Assembly: GCA_003225555.1 (NCBI GenBank)
Contig: QIAM01000090.1
Span: 1 to 37,325 of the forward strand
Direction of reading: 5' to 3'
DNA length: 37,325 bases
Source of the DNA: Acidobacteriota bacterium
Lineage (GTDB): Bacteria > Acidobacteriota > Terriglobia > Terriglobales > Acidobacteriaceae
Part shown: piece after piece, positions 8,007 to 16,237 of the stretch
How positions within the stretch are numbered: the stretch's first letter is position 1
Layout of the letters: the number at the start of each line of letters is the position of its first letter
Translations under genes and position numbers: made by a program
Notes under the pieces: model-generated
Seen by the model: the letters and a program-made list of their open reading frames with translations, nothing else
The model's database searches: none
Told to the model about the DNA's origin: nothing

Positions 8007-8071
8007 TGTTAAACGTGCAATAGCCTGATCGCGGAGAACGCAGAGGACACCGAGAGAAACGCGACGGTCAT

Positions 8072-8100
8072 TTGACTTGACCGGGCACACCCACTAACAT
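8072..8100 (+). promoter_or_regulatory. Candidate promoter of the STAS-domain gene
   Basis: TTGACT at 8072-8077, a 17-base spacer, TAACAT at 8095-8100; the ATG is at 8115, implying a very short leader. A CGCAGAGG-type repeat lies just upstream (8029-8064). Confidence 0.5.
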
Positions 8101-8114
8101 TCCCGCATCGCGGA

Positions 8115-8468
8115 ATGAAAATCGCTACGCGCGAAGTCGATCACGTTACCATCGTCGATATCAGTGGACGCATCGTCCTGGGCGACGAGACGGGACAGCT
8201 GCGCGATACCGTCTGCGGCCTGATCAGCCAGAAGAAAACGAAAATCATCCTCAACCTGGCGGAGGTCGATTACATCGACAGCTCAGGGGTGGGGGAGTTG
8301 GTAGGCAGCTTCACTACCGTGCGCAAGAGCGGTGGGGAGCTCAAGCTGCTCAACCTCACGCAAAAAGTGCAAGACGTCCTCCAAGTTACCAAGCTCTACA
8401 CCGTGTTTGACATCAAGGAAGACGAGTTTACGGCGGTAAAGTCCTTCGACTACTTCTTTGCGAAGTAA
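8115..8468 (+). CDS. STAS-domain anti-sigma factor antagonist (SpoIIAA/RsbV type)
   Basis: 117 residues, the whole being one STAS domain. The N-terminal strand TREVDHVTIVDISGRIVLGDE and the signature YIDSSGVGEL (Ser56/Ser57) match SpoIIAA-like antagonists, in which a serine of this loop is phosphorylated by an anti-sigma kinase and dephosphorylated by a PP2C phosphatase. The unphosphorylated form binds the anti-sigma factor and frees the sigma factor. No kinase gene is adjacent, but an RsbU-like phosphatase fused to a VOC domain lies about 2.6 kb downstream on the other strand and is a plausible partner. Confidence 0.9.
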   Translation: MKIATREVDHVTIVDISGRIVLGDETGQLRDTVCGLISQKKTKIILNLAEVDYIDSSGVGELVGSFTTVRKSGGELKLLNLTQKVQDVLQVTKLYTVFDIKEDEFTAVKSFDYFFAK

Positions 8469-8561
8469 ATCGTCCCGACACGGCGGCAAGCTCCCCCCGG
8501 CCAAATGGATTCGAGAACTATTTTCTAAGGGACCCCACGAAAGTAAGGGACCGGGTCGCTC

Positions 8562-8960
8562 ATGGACAGCCGCGGCGAAGAAGCGAAGAAGCCTAGAACG
8601 ATCATCTGGGTTGCGGAGCACGGTTTTCAAGGCTGGACGTGTTCGCAGTGCGAGTGGAATTATCCGCTGCCCACGTTGCTCAACGACGCAGAAGCCAAAA
8701 GTGCTTACGACCGGCTGGCGTTGGGGAAATTTCGCGAACACGCTTGTGAGGGGCACGCGCCGCGGTTGGGAGCTGTCGACAGCCAGAGCTTCACGGCACG
8801 CATAAGAAAGCTGGTGAAGCAGGGATTCAAGCCGAGGGATGCCGTCGATTTACTGCTGCAGGAGGTTGAACTGGAGTACCGCGGCCAGCCTAAAGTTCTG
8901 GAACAGGCTCGCGCGGAAGGGCAGGATTTTCTGCGGCGGGTGCGTGAGGGTTTGATCTAG
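8562..8960 (+). CDS. Small putative zinc-binding protein, hypothetical
   Basis: 132 residues. A CxxC pair (WTCSQCEWNY, residues about 26-29) and a later HACEGH (about 67-72) can provide four zinc ligands, giving a C2-H-C/H finger in the first 75 residues. The remainder is helical (SFTARIRKLVKQGFKPRDAVDLLLQEVELEYR). Nothing links it to a named family. It sits 94 bases after the STAS gene; cotranscription is possible but not shown. Confidence 0.55.
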   Translation: MDSRGEEAKKPRTIIWVAEHGFQGWTCSQCEWNYPLPTLLNDAEAKSAYDRLALGKFREHACEGHAPRLGAVDSQSFTARIRKLVKQGFKPRDAVDLLLQEVELEYRGQPKVLEQARAEGQDFLRRVREGLI

Positions 8961-9000
8961 AGCAGCGACCTGCTGAAGTTCGCTCGGCTTTTGGCGTGAG

Positions 9001-9157
9001 TTCCTCAGCGGCTGAAGCCGGATTGATTTTGTGAGACATAGCGGCACGGCTGTAAGAGGCTGCAGAAAAACTCACTTCGTACCTGGCCAGACTCGGCTAA
9101 AGCCGCGTTGATACTTTGGAACTTAGCGGCGCGGCTTAGAAGCCGCGCCCTTTCAAA
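9001..9157. repeat. Two tandem D-type interspersed repeats
   Basis: Two diverged copies (about 9001-9062 and 9090-9157) of AGCGGCTAAAGCCG...TTTGTGG/TTTGGA...AGCGGCGCGGCT...AAGCCGCGCCC. The same element recurs at 12431-12502 and, diverged, at 18519-18589 and 34596-34756. The second copy overlaps the 3' end of the next gene. Confidence 0.7.
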
Positions 9158-9429
9158 GAGACTGTCGCTGCGGCGGCTACATATTTTTGGGGGAGTAGAT
9201 CGCGGAACTGCACGACGGAATGGCCTTTGCGGGCCAGCTTTCCCCAGCGGCTTGGCTTGTCGGGATTCTGCACGATCGCCCGATATTCTCTTCCGCCCAT
9301 GAGGAAGCGCGCGGTGTGAAACCGGCTTGCGCCGGTGCGGGTTACGCGCGACTTTCGGCCCTCGATTGTAACTTCGGGACCGCTCGTAAGTTGCTCGGCT
9401 ACGGAGCGTAAGAGGGAATGATCGAGCAT
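9136..9429 (-). CDS. Small conserved-looking protein, hypothetical
   Basis: 97 residues on the minus strand. The core (LLRSVAEQLTSGPEVTIEGRKSRVTRTGASRFHTARFLMGGREYRAIVQNPDKPSRWGKLARKGHSVVQFRD) is compact, basic and beta-rich, and reads like a small acidobacterial family I have no name for. The last residues (SLKGRGF) are encoded by a D-type interspersed repeat, so the original stop codon was probably displaced by its arrival. No membrane segment or signal peptide. Confidence 0.55.
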   Translation of the reverse strand: MLDHSLLRSVAEQLTSGPEVTIEGRKSRVTRTGASRFHTARFLMGGREYRAIVQNPDKPSRWGKLARKGHSVVQFRDLLPQKYVAAAATVSLKGRGF

Positions 9430-9511
9430 AGGTTTCTCCGTTTAGGATTACGCCATATGCCGCCACCCGTGCAAATACTTTGATCGGGCCGGGTGCGGTA
9501 ATACTCCACGC

Positions 9512-9553
9512 CAGATCCTTCGCTCCGCCTGAAGAGCGGCTACGCTCAGTATG
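9512..9553. repeat. A-type interspersed repeat
   Basis: GATCCTTCGCTCCGCC...CGGCTACGCTCAGTATGACGCC. Near-identical to 19100-19145 and related to 15985-16008 and 10889-10941. Its complement encodes ILSEAKDL-like peptides, which explains spurious N-termini nearby. Confidence 0.7.
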
Positions 9554-9629
9554 ACGCCGCGCTCATCCATGCGACGGCCTGCGTCGCTCCATGCTTCCAC
9601 ATAGCTGCCTTCGTGGTAACATCCGGCGA

Positions 9630-10635
9630 GTGGCTACGGCAAAAAATAATCCTGATCTGAATTACAGCCGGGAGCGGTTGGTTTCGGCGGCTCCGGTTGA
9701 GGATGACTCTTCGTTTGAGTTGAAGCTGCGTCCGCAGCGGTTGGGCGAGTTTATTGGGCAGACGAAGGTGAAGGAGAACCTGGCGGTCGCGATTGAGGCG
9801 GCGCGGTCGCGGGGGGAGGCCATGGATCATGTGCTGCTGTACGGGCCTCCGGGACTGGGGAAGACTACGTTGGCGAACATCATCGCCAATGAGCTGGGGG
9901 TGCACTTTCAGCCTACGGCGGCGCCGCTGATGCAGATCAAAGGTGACCTGACCGCGATTATCACGAACCTGCAGGACAAGCAGGTGCTGTTCATCGACGA
10001 GGTTCACCGGTTGCAGCCGGTGTTGGAAGAATTGCTTTATTCGGCGCTGGAAGATTACAAGCTGGACATCATTATTGGGCAAGGGCCTTCGGCGCGGACG
10101 CATACGCTCGAGGTGAAGCCGTTTACCTTCGTGGGTGCTACCACGCGGGCAGGGTTGCTGTCGGCGCCACTGCGGTCGAGATTTGGAATTGTGTTGCGCC
10201 TGGAGTTCTACACGCCGGCAGAGCTGCGGGTGATTGTGGAACGGTCGGCGGAAATTCTGTGTGTGTCGATCGACGACGCGGGTGCGATCGAGATCGCGGG
10301 CCGCTCGCGGGGGACGCCGCGCATTGCGAACCGGTTGCTGCGGCGGGTTCGCGATTATGCGCAGGTTCGCGGGGCGGGGAAAATTGATGAGCCTACGGCG
10401 CAGGCGGCTTTGCGCATGCTGGAAGTGGATCAGTATGGATTTGATGAAGTCGACCGGCGTCTGCTGTTGACGATTATTGAGAAGTATCAGGGTGGGCCGG
10501 TGGGGGTGAACACCCTGGCCGCGGCTTTGGCGGAAGAGCCAGAGGCGATTGAGGACGCGGGGGCGCGTGGCTACGCAGCTGGCTTACGAATATTTCAAGA
10601 TTGTGCCGAACCGGAGGCAGAGTTCATTGTTCTGA
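9630..10635 (+). pseudogene. ruvB: Holliday junction helicase RuvB, 3' end broken by deletion and frameshift
   Basis: RuvB is the hexameric AAA+ motor that drives Holliday-junction branch migration with RuvA. The start is taken as GTG 9630 ([11 protein letters not shown]...). The first 309 residues are normal: Walker A GPPGLGKT (72-79), Walker B DEVH (123-126), sensor GATTRAG (169-175), RSRFG arginine finger (182-186), and the lid and winged-helix region to EEPEAIED. The family then expects about 16 residues of the VYEPYLLQxGFLQRTP type before [18 protein letters not shown]. That tail is present, but in another frame starting at 10558 and ending at a stop at 10633. So roughly 47 bases are missing and the frame has shifted; the actual frame runs on through repeats to 10787. 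Loss of the DNA-binding C-terminus should disable RuvB. A local assembly error would look identical. No ruvA or ruvC is nearby. Confidence 0.8.
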
Positions 10636-11025
10636 GGTGGCAGGGTTGCCTAGCGAGCACGCTTGGTGATGTGGTGATCCGAACATTGCGTGAGAGCTCG
10701 TGCTGTCCCTACAGGACTCGGTTTCTTCTTTGGAGCTTTCCCAGGACTTCCGTCCCTTCGGCTTCGCTCAGGCAGGCTCCGGGCTAGCGAATGTCGCCCT
10801 ATGGGCTGGAGCGTGAAGCGGAGGGGACATCCATTACAGATGTAGTCACATGATTCCTCGCTGGGCTTGTTGTGAGGGCGAGCGGTACACAGGTCCTTCT
10901 CTGCGCCGCGCGATTCCGCGCGGCTGCGTTCAGGATGACAACGTGAGGTGGTGGCGGTCGGGTTTCTGCCGCTTTGCGGCTTAACACTCCGGCTATGGCA
11001 AGTCAGGCGAGTTGGTTCCGCATCC
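10636..11025. other. Intergenic stretch made largely of interspersed repeats
   Basis: No gene supported. It holds CCCTTCGGCTTCGCTCAGGC (about 10755-10774), an A-type element AGGTCCTTCTCTGCG...GCGTTCAGGATGACAAC (about 10889-10943) and TGCCGCTTTGCGGC (about 10968-10981). The frame-shifted ruvB product would read about 150 bases into it. Confidence 0.6.
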
Positions 11026-12327
11026 CTACCGGCACTTGGCGACTATCAGGGTTATGTCGTCGGATTGCTCGTGGGGGCTGAAGGTCCGGACGTCGTCTAC
11101 CATCGCTGCCACCAGGGCTGGCGTGGACTGGTTGAGATAGCGGCGCAGGGACTCGAGCAGGCGGTGCTCGCCGAATTCTTCTCCTGCGTCGTTGAATGAT
11201 TCGGTTATGCCGTCGGTGTAGAGTGCTAGCGCGTCGCCGCTGGTGAGGGAACGTTCCACTATCTTGCAGTCCCATTCCTTGAAGAGGCCCAGTACTGTGC
11301 AGGTGGAGTCTAGCCTTTCCAGAGTGCCGTCGTGCCGAAGCAGAAGCGCGGAGAGGTGTCCGCAGCTTACGTAGCGCAGGCGGCGCATGCGGTCGTCGTA
11401 CTCGCCAAAGAACAGTGTGGCGTAGGCGCTGTCGGTCGAGTTCTCGTAGAACAGGCGATTCACCAATTGCAGGAAGCGCTCCGGATGATCGAAGGCGATG
11501 GCGCACTGGCTGCGCAGGTTGGCTTGCAGATTGGCCATCAACAGAGCCGCCGCGATTCCTTTTCCTGCAATGTCGCCAACGACGAGTCCGAGGCGGTCCC
11601 GGCCCAGATCGAGGAAGTCGTAGTAGTCGCCGCCAACCTGGCGGGCCTGGATGCAAATCCCCGAGTAGTCGAGAGTGGAAAGAGGTGGAAGTGTCTGAGG
11701 AAAGAGCTTGAGCTGCACTTGCCGGGCGATTTCCATCTCGTGGGCAATGCGGCGCTCGGATTCCAGCTTTGCGGCGGCTGCGCGTCGCTGCGCCTCGACG
11801 GCTCGGCTCTCTTCATCGTAGCTCACCAGCATGAACGAGTTTCCGTCGAGATCTTTGAAATGGGTGAACACTCCTCCCCAGATCGATGGCTGTTCCTCTG
11901 GCGCTCGCGAGTCAGCCGGACTCGCGGCCAGTAACGGATGCTCATATTTGAGGCGCTTCAGGCGGGGAGCATACTGAAACCGGACTCCGCGCTTGCGCCA
12001 TTCGCGAAACAGGGTCAACACATCTTCGGTGACAAAGACAACCTGTGTGGGCCGTCCGATGAGTGCGTACTGTTTGGAGTCGGGTTCGGGTGCGACCAGC
12101 GAAAGCACGGCGCTGCCGTCGGGAGGGGCAACCGCTACCCAGCGCTGGCCGGACCCGAAGCGGACGTCTCCGACCAGACTGAAGCCAAGCTGGTCCAGAT
12201 AGAATCGCAGGCTTTCATCCTGACTACGTACGAAGATGTTAATGGCGTGAACGCGGAGATGGGGTTGCTTCGGATCCAGGCCAAAGGCAGGTTGGTCCGC
12301 GTACAGGGATGTAGGAGAGATGCCCAT
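11026..12327 (-). CDS. VOC-domain / SpoIIE (PP2C, RsbU-like) serine phosphatase fusion
   Basis: Numbering from GTG 12375 (449 residues); ATG 12327 (433 residues) is the alternative I prefer. Residues about 41-186 form a VOC/glyoxalase-like domain (HAINIFVRSQDESLRFYLDQLGF ... FTHFKDLDGNSFMLVSYDE). A charged helix follows (EESRAVEAQRRAAAAKLESERRIAHEMEIARQVQ), typical of the linker before RsbU-type phosphatases. The PP2C domain covers about 217-449, with metal-binding aspartates in GGDYYD (250), VVGDIAGKG (268), YTDGITE (388) and SDDITL (439/440). PP2C/SpoIIE enzymes dephosphorylate STAS antagonists to switch on alternative sigma factors; a VOC domain at the sensor position suggests small-molecule or metal control. 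TATAAT lies 7 bases before ATG 12327 with no Shine-Dalgarno, pointing to a leaderless start. The STAS protein at 8115 is a candidate substrate. Confidence 0.85.
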   Translation of the reverse strand: MGISPTSLYADQPAFGLDPKQPHLRVHAINIFVRSQDESLRFYLDQLGFSLVGDVRFGSGQRWVAVAPPDGSAVLSLVAPEPDSKQYALIGRPTQVVFVTEDVLTLFREWRKRGVRFQYAPRLKRLKYEHPLLAASPADSRAPEEQPSIWGGVFTHFKDLDGNSFMLVSYDEESRAVEAQRRAAAAKLESERRIAHEMEIARQVQLKLFPQTLPPLSTLDYSGICIQARQVGGDYYDFLDLGRDRLGLVVGDIAGKGIAAALLMANLQANLRSQCAIAFDHPERFLQLVNRLFYENSTDSAYATLFFGEYDDRMRRLRYVSCGHLSALLLRHDGTLERLDSTCTVLGLFKEWDCKIVERSLTSGDALALYTDGITESFNDAGEEFGEHRLLESLRRYLNQSTPALVAAMVDDVRTFSPHEQSDDITLIVAKCR

Positions 12328-12334
12328 CGGCGTG

Positions 12335-12340
12335 ATTATA
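12335..12340 (-). promoter_or_regulatory. Perfect -10 box before the VOC-phosphatase gene
   Basis: TATAAT on the minus strand, 7 bases before ATG 12327. No good -35 is seen at 16-18 bases. The spacing fits a leaderless transcript and argues against the longer GTG start at 12375. Confidence 0.45.
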
Positions 12341-12430
12341 GCGTTCGAAGAGCCATTCTCCTGTGGATGTATCACGGATTACGGCGGCCAGTTTGGGAGG
12401 CTGCGGAAAAACCCATCCCAGACCGGATAT

Positions 12431-12502
12431 ACCTCAGCGGCTAAAGCCGCGATTCATTTTGTGGCACATTGCGGCGCGGCTTGAAGCCGCGCCCCTTCAA
12501 AA
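12431..12502. repeat. D-type interspersed repeat
   Basis: CAGCGGCTAAAGCCGCGATT, CATTTTGTGGCACATTG, then CGGCGCGGCTTGAAGCCGCGCCCC. Best-preserved copy in the window: two palindromic arms around a short centre. It lies between the convergently read phosphatase start and the end of the cdaR gene. Confidence 0.75.
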
Positions 12503-12578
12503 CACCTGATCAAAGCATCTGACAGGCAGGTTGCCGTCCTTTCAAAGCATCGGGCTCATCGAGGATTCCAGCAACCGC

Positions 12579-13253
12579 CTAGTGTGCCTGAGTCTCGCCG
12601 GCTTTTTCCATGGTCACGGTCACGTGGATCGGAACTGGGCGTACGACTTGGACGAGCGGGTCAGACACGTACACATTGGTCACGAATGTGGCGCGGGTCA
12701 TGGTGCCTGAAGCGTCTACCGGATCGGTGGTTGCTGAGTCGACTCTCTCGACGTGTTGCTTGGGGCCGCTGATGGTGATACGGGCGGGATCGACTTCGAC
12801 TTTCGCAATCTGCTCCCCTTCCACGAAAATCCCGATGACGCGCGGACGAATCTCAACTTCACGGATAAGACGGGTATCAAAATCGAGACGCACCTGGCCG
12901 GGCACAACCTGTACCACGAGCAACTCGTGCGGATGGCGAACCTGTTCCGAGGTCAGATCAAAGGTTCGTTCGCCGGGCTTTGCGCCCTGCAAGTTGATTT
13001 CGGCGTGAATGTCGCTGGAGCGTATCTGCCGGATCAGGCGCTCCGGGCCGCGCACGCGGATCTGCGCTTCAGGAATCGACTCGGAGCTGATTTCCAGATC
13101 GTAGGGGACATTCTGAAACACGATGGGCGCGCGCACCGCCACTTCGGCCGGGCGTTCGTCGGGCGAGATTGCCAGCCACAGACCAACTGCCAGAACCAGA
13201 GACAAGAGCTTGAGCGGCAAGTTGTGCAACACGTAGCGTCGGAAGAAGTTCAT
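12579..13253 (-). CDS. cdaR: YbbR-domain protein, CdaR-like partner of diadenylate cyclase
   Basis: 224 residues: a short cytoplasmic start (MNFFRRYVLHNLPLKL), one N-terminal membrane helix (LLSLVLAVGLWLAIS), then an extracytoplasmic region of two YbbR repeats (ISSESIPEAQIRVRGPERLIRQI... and ...VEVDPARITISGPKQHVERV). In Firmicutes CdaR binds CdaA and modulates c-di-AMP synthesis. It overlaps the upstream cdaA by 4 bases (13250-13253), so the pair is translationally coupled. Shorter than the four-repeat Bacillus CdaR but similar to other two-repeat forms. Confidence 0.85.
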   Translation of the reverse strand: MNFFRRYVLHNLPLKLLSLVLAVGLWLAISPDERPAEVAVRAPIVFQNVPYDLEISSESIPEAQIRVRGPERLIRQIRSSDIHAEINLQGAKPGERTFDLTSEQVRHPHELLVVQVVPGQVRLDFDTRLIREVEIRPRVIGIFVEGEQIAKVEVDPARITISGPKQHVERVDSATTDPVDASGTMTRATFVTNVYVSDPLVQVVRPVPIHVTVTMEKAGETQAH

Positions 13254-14140
13254 GCCTGTCGCTCCGTGTCGGAGGAGGCTGCGCCGGCCTCGGAGCTCCG
13301 TTGGGGCAGCGCTCGCAGGGGGGAATTGAGCGCGGCATCCGACTCATCCTCATTCTGTGTGATCACCGTGGGCAGCGTTACGGGAGACATATAGCGGCGC
13401 AGCTCGGAGCTCAGGCGCTCGCGCAATTGCTCGACGGTGAGATCGCGCTCGATCTTGCCGCCGATGGCGAGGCTGATGGCCCCCGTTTCTTCGGAGACAA
13501 TCACGGCAATTGCGTCGGTTTCTTCGGTAATGCCGATGCCGGCGCGGTGACGTGTCCCGAGTTGGGTAGAGAGCATCGGATTCATCGACAGAGGTAAGAA
13601 ACATGCGGCCGCTGCGATGCGATCCTTCTGGACGATTACTGCGCCGTCATGCAGCGGGGCGCTGGGACGGAAAACGGTTGCGAGCAGATCGTAGGAAAGA
13701 CGCGCGTCGAGGGGGACGCCGCTTTCGACGTGGGTGCGCAACCCGATTTCACGCTCAATCACAATCAAGGCGCCGGTCTGGTGCTGGGAAAAAAGATTGG
13801 CGGCGAGGACAATGTCGTCGTAGGAATCGCCTTCGGCAGCGACACCGCGTCCAAGAGTGAGGCGACGCCCGAGATTCGCCAGCACGTGGCGAATCTCGGA
13901 CTGAAAAACGACAATGAGGGCAAAGATGACGTAGGGAACGAGCCGGCTGACCAGCCAGCTCATGGTTGGCAGCTTGCCAATTCTCGCTAGGGAGAAGGCA
14001 ACGGCAATCACGGCTACGCCAGCAAGCATGGGCGCGGCGCGGGTCCCCCGGATCATGACCAGGACCTGATAGATAAGCACGGCCACGAGCAGAATGTCGA
14101 TTGCCACCGACAGCGCGGACCATGTCAGAAATTGCGTCAC
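13250..14140 (-). CDS. cdaA: Diadenylate cyclase CdaA (c-di-AMP synthase)
   Basis: 296 residues, GTG start at 14140 with GAAAGG upstream. Three N-terminal membrane helices (about 12-30, 37-54, 65-80) precede the DAC domain (about 100-250). The catalytic motifs are intact: DGA at 165-167 (LHDGAVIV) and RHR at 197-199 (LGTRHRAGIGI). It joins two ATP into c-di-AMP, a messenger for potassium, osmotic and cell-wall homeostasis. The 45-residue C-terminal tail is low-complexity. The gene is coupled to cdaR downstream; the usual third member, glmM, is not adjacent here. A TACAAT box (minus strand, 14191-14186) lies about 46 bases before the start with only a weak -35. Confidence 0.95.
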   Translation of the reverse strand: MTQFLTWSALSVAIDILLVAVLIYQVLVMIRGTRAAPMLAGVAVIAVAFSLARIGKLPTMSWLVSRLVPYVIFALIVVFQSEIRHVLANLGRRLTLGRGVAAEGDSYDDIVLAANLFSQHQTGALIVIEREIGLRTHVESGVPLDARLSYDLLATVFRPSAPLHDGAVIVQKDRIAAAACFLPLSMNPMLSTQLGTRHRAGIGITEETDAIAVIVSEETGAISLAIGGKIERDLTVEQLRERLSSELRRYMSPVTLPTVITQNEDESDAALNSPLRALPQRSSEAGAASSDTERQA

Positions 14141-14267
14141 CGGGGACCTTTCTTCCGCTGGGGCCCGAAGTCCTGAACTTCCTCAATTGTAAACGGAGCC
14201 TATTTGCAACGCTAAATAAGAACCTGCTTAACCACCAAGGACACGAAGGAAGGTCTTACAGCTAGGA

Positions 14268-15641
14268 TCAGGGCTGTTTCTTCGTAACCGTGGCACGAAT
14301 TTCGCCGCGTGACAGCCGGGCTGTAATCTCGTCGCCTGCTTGAATCTGGGCTGCGTCCTTGAGCACCTTGCCGGAGGAATCGAAGACGAGGGCATAGCCT
14401 CGCTCCAGAATGGCCAGGGGCGATAGTGATTCCAAGGCTGTCATCATGCGCTCGGCGCGGACTCTGTGCTGGAGCAACACATTGCGCATCACAGACACCA
14501 GGGCGGCGGTGGCTGCGTCCCTTTGGCGGCGCATGCCGGAAAGGACGAGGCGTAGGTCGTAGTGTCGGATGGCGGCGGAAGTCGTCTCCCAACGACGCCG
14601 CGTCTGCTCCAGCACGCCTCGCTCGGCGCGCTCCAGGCGGTAGGTCAGATCATCCAGCTTCTGCTGGCGTTGGTTGATGCCGTCCATCATGCGGGCGAAG
14701 GCTCCGTGTTGGGCCAGTTCGGTGAGCGTCTGCCTCCCGATCAGCAGGCGGTAGCGGATGGCGCGCGCCAGGCGCTCGTACAGGGCGTTCGCGTGATCTT
14801 CGACTTCCTGACGCGAGCGGATCACCAGTTCGGCAGCTGCCGAGGGCGTGGGTGCGCGCAGGTCGGCTACGAAATCCAGAATCGTGAAGTCGGTTTCGTG
14901 TCCGACCGCGGAAATCACGGGGACGGCGGAGGCCGCAACGGCACGGGCCAATCCCTCATTGTTGAAGGCGGCGAGATCTTCGGCGGATCCTCCTCCGCGC
15001 GCCACGACCACGACGTCAACATTGCGCTCCGTGCTGAAGTAACGCACGGCGGTTGCGACCTCGAGGGCGGCTGCTTCTCCCTGGACCTGGGTGGGATAAA
15101 TCATCACATTCACGGTGTGATGGCGACGCTGCAGAATGTTCAGAATGTCGCGCAGGGCTGCGGCCTGTGGGGACGTCACAATTCCGATGCGCGCGGGCAG
15201 TGTGGGAATCGGCTTCTTTCGCTCGGCTGCGAACAGGCCTTCGGCTTCGAGTTTGGCTTTGAGCTGCTCGAAGGCAATCTGCAAAGCTCCGGCGCCTTTG
15301 GGTTCGATGTATTCGGCGAAGATCTGCAGTTCGCCGCGGTCTTCATAGATTGTGACCCGGCCTCGCACTACGACTTGCATTCCGTCGGCTGGACGGAAGC
15401 GCAGCAGGCGGGCGGCCGTCCGGAACATCACCACGCGAATCTGGGCGTTGCCGTCTTTCAGGGTGAAGTAAAGATGTCCGGATTCGGGGGCGCGAAAATT
15501 TGAGATTTCTCCTTCGACCCAGGCGTCGGAGTATTCGCGCTCGATGTGGGAGCGGACCGCGGCTACGAGGTCGCGGACCGTCCACACGCGGTGCTGCGGC
15601 GGGCGAAAATTGAAGCCGAGCTGGTCGGTCAAGGAGGACAT
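14268..15641 (-). CDS. xseA: Exodeoxyribonuclease VII large subunit
   Basis: 457 residues, full family length. The N-terminal OB-fold DNA-binding domain (residues about 18-110) includes RAPESGHLYFTLKDGNAQIRV. The catalytic region carries the family signature VVARGGGSAEDLAAFNNEGLARA and ISAVGHETDFTILDFVADLRAPTPSAAAE. A long coiled-coil C-terminus follows and ends with a small domain (LERGYALVFDSSGKVLKDAAQI). With several copies of XseB it degrades single-stranded DNA from both ends. The small-subunit gene xseB, often adjacent, is not in the window. The 14229-14250 gap carries ACCACCAAGGACACGAAGG, another common dispersed motif. Confidence 0.95.
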   Translation of the reverse strand: MSSLTDQLGFNFRPPQHRVWTVRDLVAAVRSHIEREYSDAWVEGEISNFRAPESGHLYFTLKDGNAQIRVVMFRTAARLLRFRPADGMQVVVRGRVTIYEDRGELQIFAEYIEPKGAGALQIAFEQLKAKLEAEGLFAAERKKPIPTLPARIGIVTSPQAAALRDILNILQRRHHTVNVMIYPTQVQGEAAALEVATAVRYFSTERNVDVVVVARGGGSAEDLAAFNNEGLARAVAASAVPVISAVGHETDFTILDFVADLRAPTPSAAAELVIRSRQEVEDHANALYERLARAIRYRLLIGRQTLTELAQHGAFARMMDGINQRQQKLDDLTYRLERAERGVLEQTRRRWETTSAAIRHYDLRLVLSGMRRQRDAATAALVSVMRNVLLQHRVRAERMMTALESLSPLAILERGYALVFDSSGKVLKDAAQIQAGDEITARLSRGEIRATVTKKQP

Positions 15642-15683
15642 TGAGGGAAGTTTACCGCAGGACGGGTTTCGGAATTGTTGCGG

Positions 15684-15908
15684 CTATTTTCGCAGGCGCC
15701 CGATCAGGTGCAACACCAGTGACAACACGACGCTCACCAGCAGGGAGGTTGCCAGCGGAAGGTAGACTGTGGTGTTTGTGCCGCGATAGAGGAAATCGCC
15801 CGGGAGCCGTCCGAGAGGCAGGTTGGTGCGTCCCAGCAGTATTACAACGATCCCTACCACGAGCAGGACCGCTCCAGAGAGAATGAGGACCTTTCCAAAG
15901 TCAGCCAT
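15684..15908 (-). CDS. DUF2905-type small membrane protein
   Basis: 74 residues from ATG 15908 (MADFGKVLILSG). Two membrane helices (about 6-25 and 48-69) flank a conserved loop GRTNLPLGRLPGDFLYRGTNTTVYLPLA, the hallmark of DUF2905. Function unknown. The frame stays open to 16037, but the extra 43 residues include VILSEAKDL, translated from an A-type interspersed repeat at 15985-16008, so they are not part of the protein. Its stop lies 42 bases from the xseA start, so it could share a transcript with xseA and cdaA. Confidence 0.85.
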   Translation of the reverse strand: MADFGKVLILSGAVLLVVGIVVILLGRTNLPLGRLPGDFLYRGTNTTVYLPLATSLLVSVVLSLVLHLIGRLRK

Positions 15909-15984
15909 GAGAAGTTCGGCGAAAGCCGCCTCGGGTGCGAACGCGTGTTTGACGTGAACTGTCCCAGCGAGCGGAGTACAGAGG

Positions 15985-16008
15985 TCCTTCGCTTCGCTCA
16001 GGATGACA
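15985..16008. repeat. A-type interspersed repeat (ILSEAKDL)
   Basis: AGGTCCTTCGCTTCGCTCAGGATGACAA. The most canonical copy of the family in this window; the reverse strand reads VILSEAKDL. Confidence 0.8.
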
Positions 16009-16158
16009 AAACAACCTTGTTCTTTCAAACTGCTCACGAAGCAGCTTTCATTTTGTCACGATCTTAGGGGCAATGCCTGGCGCTACAGGATTTCACCTAC
16101 GACTCGGAAATCTCGAGTCTTGCGCGAGAGCTCGCGGCGATCCTCGTTCAAACGCGAC

Positions 16159-16200
16159 CGAGCTTCGCTCCGACTGGACAGCCGAGGCGGCTCTCCCAAC
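16159..16200. repeat. B-type interspersed repeat
   Basis: CGAGCTTCGCTCCGACT followed by GGACAGCCGAGGCGGCTCTCC. It lies just past the 3' end of the TonB-receptor gene; no other feature is seen between 16009 and 16237. Confidence 0.65.
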
Positions 16201-16237
16201 CTGAGCCTTCCCAATTGCGGCTTTGCTGGAACCTTGC

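Noticed and set aside
11332..11934. 200-codon + strand ORF
   Set aside because: Antisense to the SpoIIE phosphatase domain, whose metal-binding motifs are complete.
14562..15503. 313-codon + strand ORF
   Set aside because: Lies antisense to the full-length, motif-rich xseA; its sequence is Gly/Arg/His-rich with no family features. High-G+C shadow frame.
15909..16037. N-terminal extension of the DUF2905 protein
   Set aside because: Encodes VILSEAKDL from an interspersed repeat; the family starts at the MADFGK methionine.
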